Shown here in pieces: positions 1-7,498 of a stretch of DNA of 12,553 nucleotides. The stretch comes from Parvibaculum sp964560165. GTDB lineage: Bacteria > Pseudomonadota > Alphaproteobacteria > Parvibaculales > Parvibaculaceae. Below the pieces are notes generated by a model that did no database searches, was not told where the DNA came from, and saw only the letters and a program-made list of their open reading frames with translations. Every line of letters starts with the position of its first letter. Position 1 is the stretch's first letter. The stretch is from NCBI GenBank assembly GCA_964560165.1, contig CAZLLB010000081.1, forward strand, positions 1 to 12,553, in the 5' to 3' direction. The translations under genes were made by a program, and so were the position numbers.

Positions 1-1277
1 GCTTTGCCACCGCGCCGCTGATCGCGGCGGGCTGCATTATGATGCGCAAGTGCCATCTGAACACCTGCCCCGTGGGCGTCGCAACGCAAGACCCTGAACT
101 TCGGAAGCGTTTCGTCGGCGCGCCGGAACACGTCATCAACTACTTCTTCTTCGTCGCAGAGGAAGTGCGCGAACTGATGGCGGGCCTCGGCTATCGCACG
201 GTCAACGAAATGATCGGTCAGATCCAGATGCTCGACAGACGCAAGCTGGTCGATCATTGGAAGGCCCACGGCCTCGACTTCTCGCGCCTCTTCCACAAGG
301 TCGATGTGGCCAAGGGCGTGGCGATCCACAAGACCGAAGATCAGGAACACAATATCGAGCATGTGCTCGACCGCAAGCTGATCGAGATGTCGAAGGATGC
401 TCTCGCATCCAGGAAGCCGGTGCAGATCGAAGCCGCGATCCGCAACACCGACCGTACGGCGGGCGCAATGCTGTCTGGCCTCGTCGCCCGGAAATATGGC
501 CATGCAGGCCTGCCGGAAGACACGATCCATGTGAAGTTCAACGGCACGGCCGGGCAGAGTTTCGGCGCATGGGCGGTGCATGGACTGACGCTCGAACTTG
601 AAGGTCAGGCCAATGACTATGTGGCCAAGGGCCTCTCGGGCGGACGGCTGATCGTTTATCCGCCGAAGAATTCAAAGATCGTGCCGGAGAAGTCGATCAT
701 CGTCGGCAACACCGTGCTCTATGGCGCAATCAGCGGCGAATGCTACTTCCGCGGCGTGGCGGGCGAACGCTTTGCCGTGCGCAACTCCGGTGCCATCGCC
801 GTCATCGAAGGCACGGGCGATCACGGCTGCGAATATATGACGGGCGGCATCGTCGTTGTGCTCGGCGAGACGGGCCGCAACTTCGCGGCGGGCATGTCAG
901 GCGGCATCGCCTATGTGTTCGACGAGGACGGCATGTTCGAAAAGCGCTGCAACATGGCGATGGTCGATCTCGAACCTGTCGAGGCGGAACTGGAAGCAAT
1001 GGAGAAGCTGCGTCACCAACGCGGCGATCTTGAAAGCCATGGCCGCGTCGATGTCATGGCGGATATGACGCGCTTCGATGCAGAACGCCTGCGCCAACTC
1101 ATCGAAAATCACGCCCGCTACACCAATTCGGGCCGCGCAAAAGAGATACTGGCCAACTGGGACACCATGCTGCCGAAATTCCGAAAAGTGATGCCGGTCG
1201 AATACCGGCGGGCTTTGAAGGAAATGGCGCTGGCGCAGGAACACGCCGCGCAGGCAATAGCAGTGGCGGGAGATTGA
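1..1277 (+). CDS. gltB: Glutamate synthase (NADPH) large subunit, C-terminal part (5' truncated by window edge)
   Basis: Large (alpha) subunit of bacterial glutamate synthase. It makes glutamate from 2-oxoglutarate and glutamine-derived ammonia in the cytoplasm, using electrons delivered by GltD. The reading frame is open from base 3, so the gene begins before the window; about 424 of the roughly 1,500 residues usual for the family are present. The segment AAGCIMMRKCHLNTCPVGVA carries the three cysteines (codons at 33, 51 and 66) in the C-x5-C-x4-C spacing that binds the 3Fe-4S cluster at the end of the FMN synthase domain. From about 520 to 930 the protein has the glycine-rich GxxGxxG repeats of the C-terminal beta-helix domain (for example GNTVLYGAISGECYFRG and MTGGIVVVLGETGRNFAAG). 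The TGA stop at 1275-1277 lies 4 nt before the gltD start, so the two are co-transcribed. No anomaly is seen in the visible part. Confidence 0.97.
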   Translation, partial: FATAPLIAAGCIMMRKCHLNTCPVGVATQDPELRKRFVGAPEHVINYFFFVAEEVRELMAGLGYRTVNEMIGQIQMLDRRKLVDHWKAHGLDFSRLFHKVDVAKGVAIHKTEDQEHNIEHVLDRKLIEMSKDALASRKPVQIEAAIRNTDRTAGAMLSGLVARKYGHAGLPEDTIHVKFNGTAGQSFGAWAVHGLTLELEGQANDYVAKGLSGGRLIVYPPKNSKIVPEKSIIVGNTVLYGAISGECYFRGVAGERFAVRNSGAIAVIEGTGDHGCEYMTGGIVVVLGETGRNFAAGMSGGIAYVFDEDGMFEKRCNMAMVDLEPVEAELEAMEKLRHQRGDLESHGRVDVMADMTRFDAERLRQLIENHARYTNSGRAKEILANWDTMLPKFRKVMPVEYRRALKEMALAQEHAAQAIAVAGD

Positions 1278-1281
1278 TCAC

Positions 1282-2680
1282 GTGGGAAAGATAACCGGAT
1301 TTCTTGAGATCGACCGGCAGGACCGCAAGTACCTGCCCGCGTCAGACCGTATCCGCAACCATAAGGAGTTCGTGATCCCGCTCGGCGACGAGGCCGTGCG
1401 CGATCAGGCGGCTCGCTGCATGGATTGCGGCATTCCCTACTGCCATAACGGCTGCCCTGTGAACAACCAGATTCCCGACTGGAACGATCTGGTCTATCGC
1501 GACAATTGGGAGGAAGCCTGCCGCAACCTCCACTCGACGAACAACTTTCCGGAATTCACCGGCCGCATCTGCCCCGCCCCTTGCGAGGCCTCCTGCACGC
1601 TGAACCTCACGGAAAACCCCGTCACCATCAAGACGATCGAATGCGCTATCGTCGATCGCGGCTGGGCCGAAGGATGGCTGACGCCGGAAACACCCAAGCA
1701 CAAGACCGGCAAGAAAGTTGCGGTGGTCGGCTCCGGCCCCTCCGGCCTTGCCTGTGCCCAACAGCTCGCCCGCGCGGGCCATGACGTGCACGTGTTTGAA
1801 AAGAACGCCAAGGCGGGCGGATTGCTGCGCTATGGCATTCCCGACTTCAAGATGGAAAAGCACCTCATCGACCGCCGCGTGCAGCAGATCGAGGCCGAAG
1901 GCGTGACCTTCCATTACGATGTGCATATCGGCGTCAACAAGAAGGCGAGCGACTTGTTGCTGGCGCATGACGCCGTGGTGCTGGCAGGCGGCGCAGAACA
2001 TCCGCGCGACCTGCCGGTGGAGGGGCGCGACTTGCGCGGCGTCCACTTCGCCATGGNNNNNNNNNNCCGAAGAGCCACTGATGAATGTCGAGCCGATCCT
2101 TGCGAGCGGCAAGCATGTCGTGGTGATCGGCGGCGGCGATACGGGATCGGACTGCATCGGCACCTCGTTCCGCCAGGGCGCCGTCTCCGTGACGCAGCTC
2201 GAAATCATGCCGACGCCGCCCGAAAAGGAAAACAAACTCCTCACATGGCCCGACTGGCCGCTGAAGATGCGCACCTCGTCGAGTCAGGCCGAAGGCGCAA
2301 CGCGCGACTTCGCCGTGATGACGCGCCGTATCATCGGCGATGGTGGCAAGGTGAGAGCCATCGAATGCATCCGCCTCGACGAAAAGATGCAGCCGGTCGC
2401 AGGCAGCGAGTTTGAACTGAAGGCCGATCTGGTGCTGCTGGCCATGGGCTTCGTCTCGCCCGTGCATGAAGGCATGCTGAAAGACCTGTCGGTGCAGCTC
2501 GACAAGCGCGGCAATGTCGCAGCCAACACGGTGAGCTACAAGACCAGCCTCGACAAGGTCTTCGCCGCTGGCGACATGCGCCGCGGGCAATCGCTCGTTG
2601 TCTGGGCGATTCGCGAAGGCCGCCAGGCGGCGCGTGAGGTCGATCTCTTCCTGATGGGCGAAACGCTGCTGCCGCGCTGA
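1282..2680 (+). CDS. gltD: Glutamate synthase (NADPH) small subunit, interrupted by an assembly gap
   Basis: Small (beta) subunit that oxidises NADPH on FAD and passes electrons through Fe-S clusters to GltB. The start is GTG at 1282 (MGKITGFLEI), preceded by GGGAG 9 nt upstream. N-terminal cysteines C46, C49, C54, C58 (CMDCGIPYCHNGCP) and C97, C101, C105 (CPAPCEASC) fit the two-cluster ferredoxin-like domain. GSGPSG (150-155) is the FAD-binding Rossmann loop, and GGGDTG (codons 2129-2146) is the NADPH loop. KENKLLTWPDWPLKMRTSSS and the C-terminal FAAGDMRRGQSLVVWAIREG are typical of the family. Ten N occupy 2057-2066. The frame upstream (through FAM, codon 2053) and that downstream (from EEPLMNVEP, codon 2069) do not match across 10 bases, so the run is a placeholder for a longer gap. 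About 461 residues are visible, against 470-485 for the family, so some 12-18 residues are missing. The gene is probably intact in the organism. Confidence 0.95.
2057..2066. other. Assembly gap (10 N) inside gltD
   Basis: Ten ambiguous bases. The codon phase on the two sides requires a true gap length that is a multiple of three, so 10 cannot be the real length. Family comparison from memory suggests that a conserved stretch following FAM and preceding EEPLMNVEP is missing, roughly 36-54 nt. Confidence 0.95.
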
Positions 2681-2702
2681 AGCGCTACTCGCAACCAATC
2701 CA

Positions 2703-2731
2703 CCCCCGGCGCCTCGGCTCCGGGGGTTTTT
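2703..2731 (+). terminator. Rho-independent terminator of gltBD
   Basis: CCCCCGG at 2703-2709 pairs with CCGGGGG at 2720-2726 around a 10-nt loop, and TTTTT follows at 2727-2731. It lies 22 nt after the gltD stop. The stem is all G-C and the T tract is directly adjacent, so this is a strong intrinsic terminator for the plus strand. It separates gltBD from the histidine kinase gene. Confidence 0.93.
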
Positions 2732-2822
2732 GCTGTCCGGCGCAGCATCTTCAGCAAGGCATCGACAACAGTTCTGGACTTCCTCCCGCTGGTTGTCTTC
2801 ACTCTGGGCAAGAAAAGGCTTT

Positions 2823-2829
2823 GGGGGAG
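2823..2829 (+). promoter_or_regulatory. Ribosome binding site deciding the kinase start
   Basis: GGGGGAG lies 6 nt before the ATG at 2836. It favours that ATG over the in-frame TTG at 2821, which would place the purine tract inside the coding sequence. The 92 nt between the gltD terminator and this site must hold the kinase promoter, but no convincing -35/-10 pair was seen. Confidence 0.6.
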
Positions 2830-2835
2830 TCCGTA

Positions 2836-5472
2836 ATGCCGTCTCGTTTTCGCGCCGGAATACGGCTGAAGGTGCTTGCCTTCCTTTCCGTTTGCCTTTT
2901 GGTGGGCGTTTCCGTCGCTATCTGGGCGCAGCTACAATATCGAAACGTCGCTACGGAACTGTCATTCGACACGGCACGGCGAACCGGCGTTCTCGCCGAG
3001 ATGCTGAAGACGCAGGTGATCAAAAACGCCTACGCGACGCTTCACGCCATGTCCGGATTTCAGCGAGTGCAGGGGCTTGACCCGAAAGATTGCAGCGACG
3101 TGTCACGGTTCTTTCTCGAAAACTCGGTCGGCTATTCCAATATCGGCTCCGTGCTGCCCGATGGCGACATCTATTGCGCCGCGCTGAACGCCAACGCTCC
3201 TCGCAATATCGCGGGACAGCCATGGCTCGCTCGTGCACTGGAGACGGGCCGCTTTACGATGAGCGACTATCTGGTCAGCCCCATCACTCAAAAGGGCATC
3301 ATCGCCTTCACCCTTCCGCTCAAAGGAGCGGACGGAAAAACCGCGCAGGTGCTTACCGCCGCGCTGGAAACCGACTACATCGGAAAAATCGTCACGCTGC
3401 CGAACCTGCCCAGCGATTCCTCGATCATGGTCATCGACAAAACCGGCCATGTGCTCGCCGCGAGCCCCGGCAGTAATGTCAGCATCGGCCAGAGCGTAGC
3501 GGACTGGGACGTTGCAAAGCGCGCAATCAAGGCGAACGAGCCTTTCGTCATGAAAAGCAAAGGCTTTGATGGCGAGCCCCGGACCTTTGCCGCCACGGCA
3601 TCCCTCGTCACCGACGACGCGGTGCCTGGCGCCGACAGCATGGCGATCCGCTCCCTCTCGATCATCGTCGGCATCCGGGCGCATGAGACGGCGGCGACAC
3701 TTATCGCCCCGCTTAAAGCTCTGGGCGCGATGATCGGCCTTGTCTTCACGATCATCCTGATCGGCACCTATCTCTTCTTCGGGCGCATGATCGTCCGGCC
3801 GCTCCAGGCGATACAAGCCACCGCCGAACGCCTGACGCTGGGCGATCTCGCGGCGCGCGTGGCGCTGAAGCCGCGCGCCGACGAAATCGGAGCCCTGACA
3901 CGCGCATTCAACGTCATGGCCGCAACGCTGGCTGGTCGTGAAACGGAACTGCGCCGCAGCAATCAGCGCGTACAGCGCATTCTCGACACAGAACCGGCAG
4001 GCGTGACTCTTCTCGATCAGAACCTGAACGTCCTCGACATGAATCGCGTCGGCCTTGAAAACATCGGCGCGACCGACATCGAAGCGCTGCGGGGCAAGAG
4101 ACTGCCCGCCATGGTCGTGGAAGAAGACCGGCCAGATTACGAGGAACACGTCAAGGCCGTGCTTGAGGGCGGCAAGCATTCAACAACTCTGCAGATCATC
4201 GATCTGCAAGGCAAACATCGCTGGCTCGAAATGCATGCGGCGGCCATACAGCTCGATGATGACGCGCCGTCGATCTATATCTCGATCGCTCGCGACAAGA
4301 CCGAAGAACTCACAACCGCCTCCCAGCTTGTGCAGGCACAGAAAATGGAATCGGTCGGACGCCTCACAGGCGGCATCGCGCATGATTTCAACAATCTGCT
4401 GACCATCGTGATGGGCAATGCCGAAGTCCTCAGCGAGCGGCTGGAAGACCAACCGGAACTGAGCAAGCTCGCGGCCATGATCGAGACTGCCGCGCAGCAC
4501 GGCGCGGAGCTGACGCACCGCATGCTTGCCTTTGCTCGCCGCCAGGTTCTTCGTCCCTCGGAACTCGACGTCAACACGCTGGTCCAGCGCATGGTGGAGA
4601 TGATGGGCAGAATCCTTGGCGAGGATATTCGCATTCGCCTCGAAACGGTGGAGGGCCTGTGGTGCGTCGCCGCCGATCCAGCACAAATGGAATCCGCCAT
4701 CCTGAACCTCGCCATCAATGCCCGCGATGCGATGCCGCAAGGCGGGACGCTGACCATCGAAACGCAAAACAGCCACCTCGATGACGACTATGTGGCCCGC
4801 AACCCCGAAGCGACGCCCGGCGATTATGTCCTCATCGCCATTTCGGATTCTGGCTCGGGCATGCCCTTGGAGGTTTTGGAACGGGCCTTCGATCCCTTCT
4901 TCACCACCAAGGAAGTCGGCAAGGGTTCCGGCCTCGGCCTCAGCATGACCTATGGTTTCGTCAAGCAATCGCATGGCCATATCAAGATCTATAGCGAAAG
5001 CGGGCAGGGAACGACGGTTCGCATCTATCTGCCGCGCAGCCTCAAGGCCGCGAGCGTGCAGGACCTCGCAGCCGAAATTCCGATCGAGGATGCGAGAGGC
5101 ACAGAATCTATTCTCGTCGTCGAGGATGAGGCGGCGGTGCGCCTTTACGTGACACAGCAGCTCAAAGGGCTCGGCTATAGCGTCATCGAAGCCGCCGATG
5201 CGCATGCGGCGCTGGAGCTTCTGGAATCCGGCACGCCTGTTGATCTGCTTTTCACGGACGTCGTTCTGCCCGGCGACATGAACGGTCGCCAACTGGCCGA
5301 AGTCGGAACCCGTATGTGGCCCGGCCTGAAAGTACTCTACACGACCGGCTATACGGAGAACGCCGTCGTTCATCACGGCAAGCTCGATGCGGGCGTCGAA
5401 TTGCTGAGCAAACCCTATCGCCGCGTCGAACTCGCCCGGCATGTGCGCAGGGTGCTCGACAAGAAGGCATGA
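2836..5472 (+). CDS. Hybrid sensor histidine kinase (Cache-HAMP-PAS-HisKA-HATPase-REC)
   Basis: An 878-residue inner-membrane sensor kinase with an attached receiver. Order seen: TM1 at about 12-32; a periplasmic region (about 33-295) with Cache-like features including YLVSPITQKGIIAFTLPL and VIDKTGHVLAASPG; TM2 at about 296-316; HAMP at about 317-372; PAS at about 380-488; HisKA with H516 in GGIAHDFNNLL; HATPase with N624/N628, DSGSG (671-675), FDPFFTTK and GKGSGLGL (695-702); receiver from about 757 with E763/D764, phospho-acceptor D808 (TDVVLPGD) and K859. All catalytic residues are present. Cysteines C86 and C114 in the periplasmic part could form a disulfide. Expected flow is H516 to D808, then to an unlinked phosphotransfer protein or regulator, since none is encoded nearby. 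The architecture recalls CckA-like hybrids, but the Cache sensor argues against CckA itself. The signal is unknown; Cache domains usually bind small organic ligands. Confidence 0.95.
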   Translation: MPSRFRAGIRLKVLAFLSVCLLVGVSVAIWAQLQYRNVATELSFDTARRTGVLAEMLKTQVIKNAYATLHAMSGFQRVQGLDPKDCSDVSRFFLENSVGYSNIGSVLPDGDIYCAALNANAPRNIAGQPWLARALETGRFTMSDYLVSPITQKGIIAFTLPLKGADGKTAQVLTAALETDYIGKIVTLPNLPSDSSIMVIDKTGHVLAASPGSNVSIGQSVADWDVAKRAIKANEPFVMKSKGFDGEPRTFAATASLVTDDAVPGADSMAIRSLSIIVGIRAHETAATLIAPLKALGAMIGLVFTIILIGTYLFFGRMIVRPLQAIQATAERLTLGDLAARVALKPRADEIGALTRAFNVMAATLAGRETELRRSNQRVQRILDTEPAGVTLLDQNLNVLDMNRVGLENIGATDIEALRGKRLPAMVVEEDRPDYEEHVKAVLEGGKHSTTLQIIDLQGKHRWLEMHAAAIQLDDDAPSIYISIARDKTEELTTASQLVQAQKMESVGRLTGGIAHDFNNLLTIVMGNAEVLSERLEDQPELSKLAAMIETAAQHGAELTHRMLAFARRQVLRPSELDVNTLVQRMVEMMGRILGEDIRIRLETVEGLWCVAADPAQMESAILNLAINARDAMPQGGTLTIETQNSHLDDDYVARNPEATPGDYVLIAISDSGSGMPLEVLERAFDPFFTTKEVGKGSGLGLSMTYGFVKQSHGHIKIYSESGQGTTVRIYLPRSLKAASVQDLAAEIPIEDARGTESILVVEDEAAVRLYVTQQLKGLGYSVIEAADAHAALELLESGTPVDLLFTDVVLPGDMNGRQLAEVGTRMWPGLKVLYTTGYTENAVVHHGKLDAGVELLSKPYRRVELARHVRRVLDKKA

Positions 5473-5474
5473 GG

Positions 5475-5870
5475 TCAGCCGGCGGCGGCGTCCTGCGAGC
5501 CGCGTAGAGGACCGGCGCCGCGCTTGACCTCCGGCTGGGACGATAGCTCGTCCCATGTCGCATCGCGCATGTTGATCACCCAGACGCGAATGACCGCGAC
5601 GGGCTTGGCCAAGCCCGTCTTTTCCATTTGATCATTCCATGTCGTCGCCAGCGCAACCACCGTGTCCTGCACCGGCCCGACGCCGAAGCCGTTGACCACA
5701 GTGATAAGCTGACCGCTGTTGAACAACAACAACACGAAGGCAGCGATACACAAGGCGCGCGTGAAACGCCCGACATTGCGGCGCGTCTCGGCTTCGCGCT
5801 CGAGCCCGAACACGGTGATGATTTCGGCCTTCTCTTCGGCCTGATAGTCCGGTTCGATCAGATCGAGCAT
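5475..5870 (-). CDS. Small single-pass membrane protein, last gene of the MBOAT cluster
   Basis: A 131-residue protein of unrecognised family. The start is ATG at 5870 (MLDLIEPDYQ), with GAGGG 7 nt upstream overlapping the MBOAT stop codon; the stop-to-start distance is 10 nt, so the two genes are coupled. The acidic N-terminus (1-20) is followed by arginines R29, R30, R35 and R38, then one hydrophobic segment (about 38-58, ALCIAAFVLLLFNSGQLITV). By the positive-inside rule the C-terminal 70 residues are periplasmic. They contain TTWNDQMEKTGLAKPVAVIR, which resembles, from memory, the membrane-proximal helix of SGNH partner proteins of MBOAT enzymes, but no SGNH catalytic block is present. 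It may be an accessory subunit of the acyltransferase, comparable in role to DltX; that is inference. The stop is 2 bp from the kinase stop in convergent orientation. Confidence 0.82.
   Translation of the reverse strand: MLDLIEPDYQAEEKAEIITVFGLEREAETRRNVGRFTRALCIAAFVLLLFNSGQLITVVNGFGVGPVQDTVVALATTWNDQMEKTGLAKPVAVIRVWVINMRDATWDELSSQPEVKRGAGPLRGSQDAAAG
5598..5623 (+). terminator. Probable intrinsic terminator of the kinase gene, inside the convergent gene
   Basis: Bases 5598-5619 form a perfect 22-bp inverted repeat: GACGGGCTTGG followed at once by its reverse complement CCAAGCCCGTC. As RNA on the plus strand it gives a 9-bp stem with a GGCC loop, followed by TTTT at 5620-5623. This is the form of a rho-independent terminator about 125 nt after the kinase stop. 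On the minus strand the hairpin is followed by GCGGTC, with no T tract, so it should act in one direction only. The same bases encode KTGLAKPV of the convergent small protein. Confidence 0.72.
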
Positions 5871-5877
5871 GGCATCG

Positions 5878-5882
5878 CCCTC
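5878..5882 (-). promoter_or_regulatory. Ribosome binding site of the small membrane protein
   Basis: GAGGG on the minus strand lies 7 nt before the ATG at 5870 and shares bases with the MBOAT stop codon (5881-5883). This fixes the start at 5870 rather than at the in-frame upstream ATG at 5909, and implies translational coupling. Confidence 0.65.
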
Positions 5883-7332
5883 AGAACTGGAAATAAATGA
5901 AAGGAGCAACGCCCTCCGGCGCCACAGCCCAGATGGCCAGAATACCGAACCCGAGAAACAGACCGAGCGCCAGAGACGGCAAGGTGCGCAGGCTCAACGC
6001 CAATTCGCGACCGAGATCGCGCGGAGTGAACTGAAACAACATTCCAAGCGCAATGAGGCCGACGAGAAACGGCGTCACATGTTCATTGGCTGTCGTCCAG
6101 TCACCGAAACCTTTGAGATAATCCCACGCCGTTCCGAAACTGTCGGCGCGAAAGAAAATCCACGCAAAGCAGACGAGATGAAACGTCCACACAACGCCGA
6201 CGACATGCTGCCCGAAATTGCCGAGACGCGCGAATATGCCCGGCATGTCGGCATGCGGGGGCATGAGGACGTCGAGCTTCTTGCGCGTCCATTGCTCGAG
6301 CCCCAGCATCGCGCCGTGAAACGATCCCCAGAAGAGGAAGGTCCATGCCGCGCCGTGCCAAAGCCCGCCGAGAAACATGGTGATGAAGAGATTGCGATAA
6401 CGCTTCGCCTCGCCGCCTCTGTTGCCGCCAAGCGGGATATAGAGATAGTCGCGGAGCCATGTGGACAATGAGATATGCCAGCGCCGCCAGAAATCCTGAA
6501 GGCTGGCGGCGCGATAAGGCTGGTTGAAGTTCGGCAGGAAACGATAGCCGAGCAGCGCGGCAACGCCGATGGCGATATCGCTATAGCCTGAAAAGTCGCA
6601 ATAAATCTGGATCGCGTAACCATAGACGCCGAGCAACAAATCGAGCGCGCCCACCGCCGTCGGATCGAAGAACACCGGATCGACAAGTTCGGTGGCGAGA
6701 TAATTGGCGATCACCATTTTCTTGGCGAGGCCCGACAGGATCAGTACCACGCCGACCGCCACATGCTCGCGCGTGAGGCGCACCGGCCTGTGGAGCTGCG
6801 GAAGAAAATCCGCCGCGCGCACAATGGGGCCTGCGACAAGCTGAGGAAAGAAGGATTTGAAGAGCATCACATCGAGCAGCGAACGCTCGGCGTCGATCTG
6901 GCGACGATAGACATCAACGACGTAGGAGATGCCCTGAAAGGTGAAGAAGGAAATGCCGATAGGCAGGATGATTTCCAGAAACGGCAAATCGCGCTCAAGA
7001 CCGAGCGTCGTCAGTATCCCGTCGAGCGAGGTGAGGAAGAAATCGTAATATTTGAAAAAGGCCAGCACGCCGAGATCGACAATGACGGTCGCGCCGACGA
7101 TAACCTTGCGCAAGGTCGGGCGTTCCGTCTGCCCGAGCGCGAGGCCGCCCAGATAGTTGATGAAGGTGGTGCCGAAGAGCAGCAGCGTGAAGCGCCAGTC
7201 CCACCAGCCATAGAAAAAGTAGCTCGCGCCGACGAGGAACCATTTGCGCGGATTGGGCGTCCAGCGCATGGCCCAACTGACCGTGAAAACGATCAGAAAA
7301 AAGATCCCGAATTCGAGGGTCGGAAAAAGCAT
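5881..7332 (-). CDS. MBOAT-family O-acyltransferase (AlgI/PatA/DltB type)
   Basis: A polytopic inner-membrane acyltransferase of 483 residues, close to the usual length of AlgI-type proteins. It is expected to take an acyl (usually acetyl) group from a cytoplasmic donor and pass it to an extracytoplasmic partner for modification of a glycan. Seen: MLFPTLEFG start, many hydrophobic segments, YCDFSGYSDIAIG (245-257), the MBOAT core FWRRWHISLSTWLRDYLYIP (281-300, H286), and LGGLWHGAAW with the invariant candidate catalytic histidine H326; the C-terminus EGVAPFIYFQF is typical. The ATG at 7332 is chosen because it begins the conserved N-terminus; an in-frame GTG at 7356 lacks a ribosome binding site, though that of 7332 is also weak. 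The gene stands between an SGNH lipoprotein gene (166 nt upstream) and a coupled small membrane protein. The substrate is not predictable, so no symbol is given. Confidence 0.95.
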   Translation of the reverse strand: MLFPTLEFGIFFLIVFTVSWAMRWTPNPRKWFLVGASYFFYGWWDWRFTLLLFGTTFINYLGGLALGQTERPTLRKVIVGATVIVDLGVLAFFKYYDFFLTSLDGILTTLGLERDLPFLEIILPIGISFFTFQGISYVVDVYRRQIDAERSLLDVMLFKSFFPQLVAGPIVRAADFLPQLHRPVRLTREHVAVGVVLILSGLAKKMVIANYLATELVDPVFFDPTAVGALDLLLGVYGYAIQIYCDFSGYSDIAIGVAALLGYRFLPNFNQPYRAASLQDFWRRWHISLSTWLRDYLYIPLGGNRGGEAKRYRNLFITMFLGGLWHGAAWTFLFWGSFHGAMLGLEQWTRKKLDVLMPPHADMPGIFARLGNFGQHVVGVVWTFHLVCFAWIFFRADSFGTAWDYLKGFGDWTTANEHVTPFLVGLIALGMLFQFTPRDLGRELALSLRTLPSLALGLFLGFGILAIWAVAPEGVAPFIYFQF

Positions 7333-7415
7333 ATGCCGCGTCAGCCCCGGTTGCACTCATACAGGCGCGCGCCGAAAGCCTGCGGACAGGGGCTCGGAGC
7401 AACCTCACCGTCGGG

Positions 7416-7425
7416 GGGCATGACG
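7416..7425. repeat. Possible half-copy of the GTCATGCCC palindromic element
   Basis: GGGCATGACG on the plus strand is identical to the right arm (11493-11502) of the palindrome between the MoxR and VWA genes. Only one arm is seen here. It could be a decayed copy or chance. Confidence 0.3.
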
Positions 7426-7434
7426 GCTTGTCCC

Positions 7435-7463
7435 AATATCGAACACAGGGATAAAAACCTCAA
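7435..7463 (-). promoter_or_regulatory. Possible sigma-70 promoter for the MBOAT gene
   Basis: On the minus strand TTGAGG (7463-7458) and GATATT (7440-7435) are separated by 17 nt, each matching 4 of 6 consensus bases. It lies in the 166-nt space upstream of the MBOAT gene, the only long gap inside the four-gene cluster. It is a weak prediction. Confidence 0.25.
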
Positions 7464-7478
7464 TCATTGCTTGGGCTT

Positions 7479-7487
7479 ATGGTTAAC
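7479..7487 (-). promoter_or_regulatory. CtrA-like half-site
   Basis: The minus strand reads GTTAACCAT, containing TTAACCAT, the half-site form of the binding motif of the alphaproteobacterial cell-cycle regulator CtrA. It lies about 16 nt upstream of the putative -35 element of the MBOAT gene and 11 nt after the SGNH lipoprotein stop. There is no second TTAA at the 7-nt spacing of the full site, so binding is uncertain. Confidence 0.3.
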
Positions 7488-7498
7488 GCCCGCCCGCT

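Noticed and set aside
2821..2835. Five-codon N-terminal extension of the kinase from TTG 2821.
   Set aside because: The GGGGGAG ribosome binding site falls inside the extension and is well spaced for ATG 2836.
3103..4179. Antisense open frame (358 codons) opposite the kinase sensor and PAS region.
   Set aside because: No domain, no ribosome binding site of note, fully covered by the kinase gene.
4180..5556. Long open frame (458 codons) antisense to the histidine kinase.
   Set aside because: It lies opposite a gene with complete, ordered motifs, and shows no recognisable domain; long antisense frames are common in GC-rich DNA.
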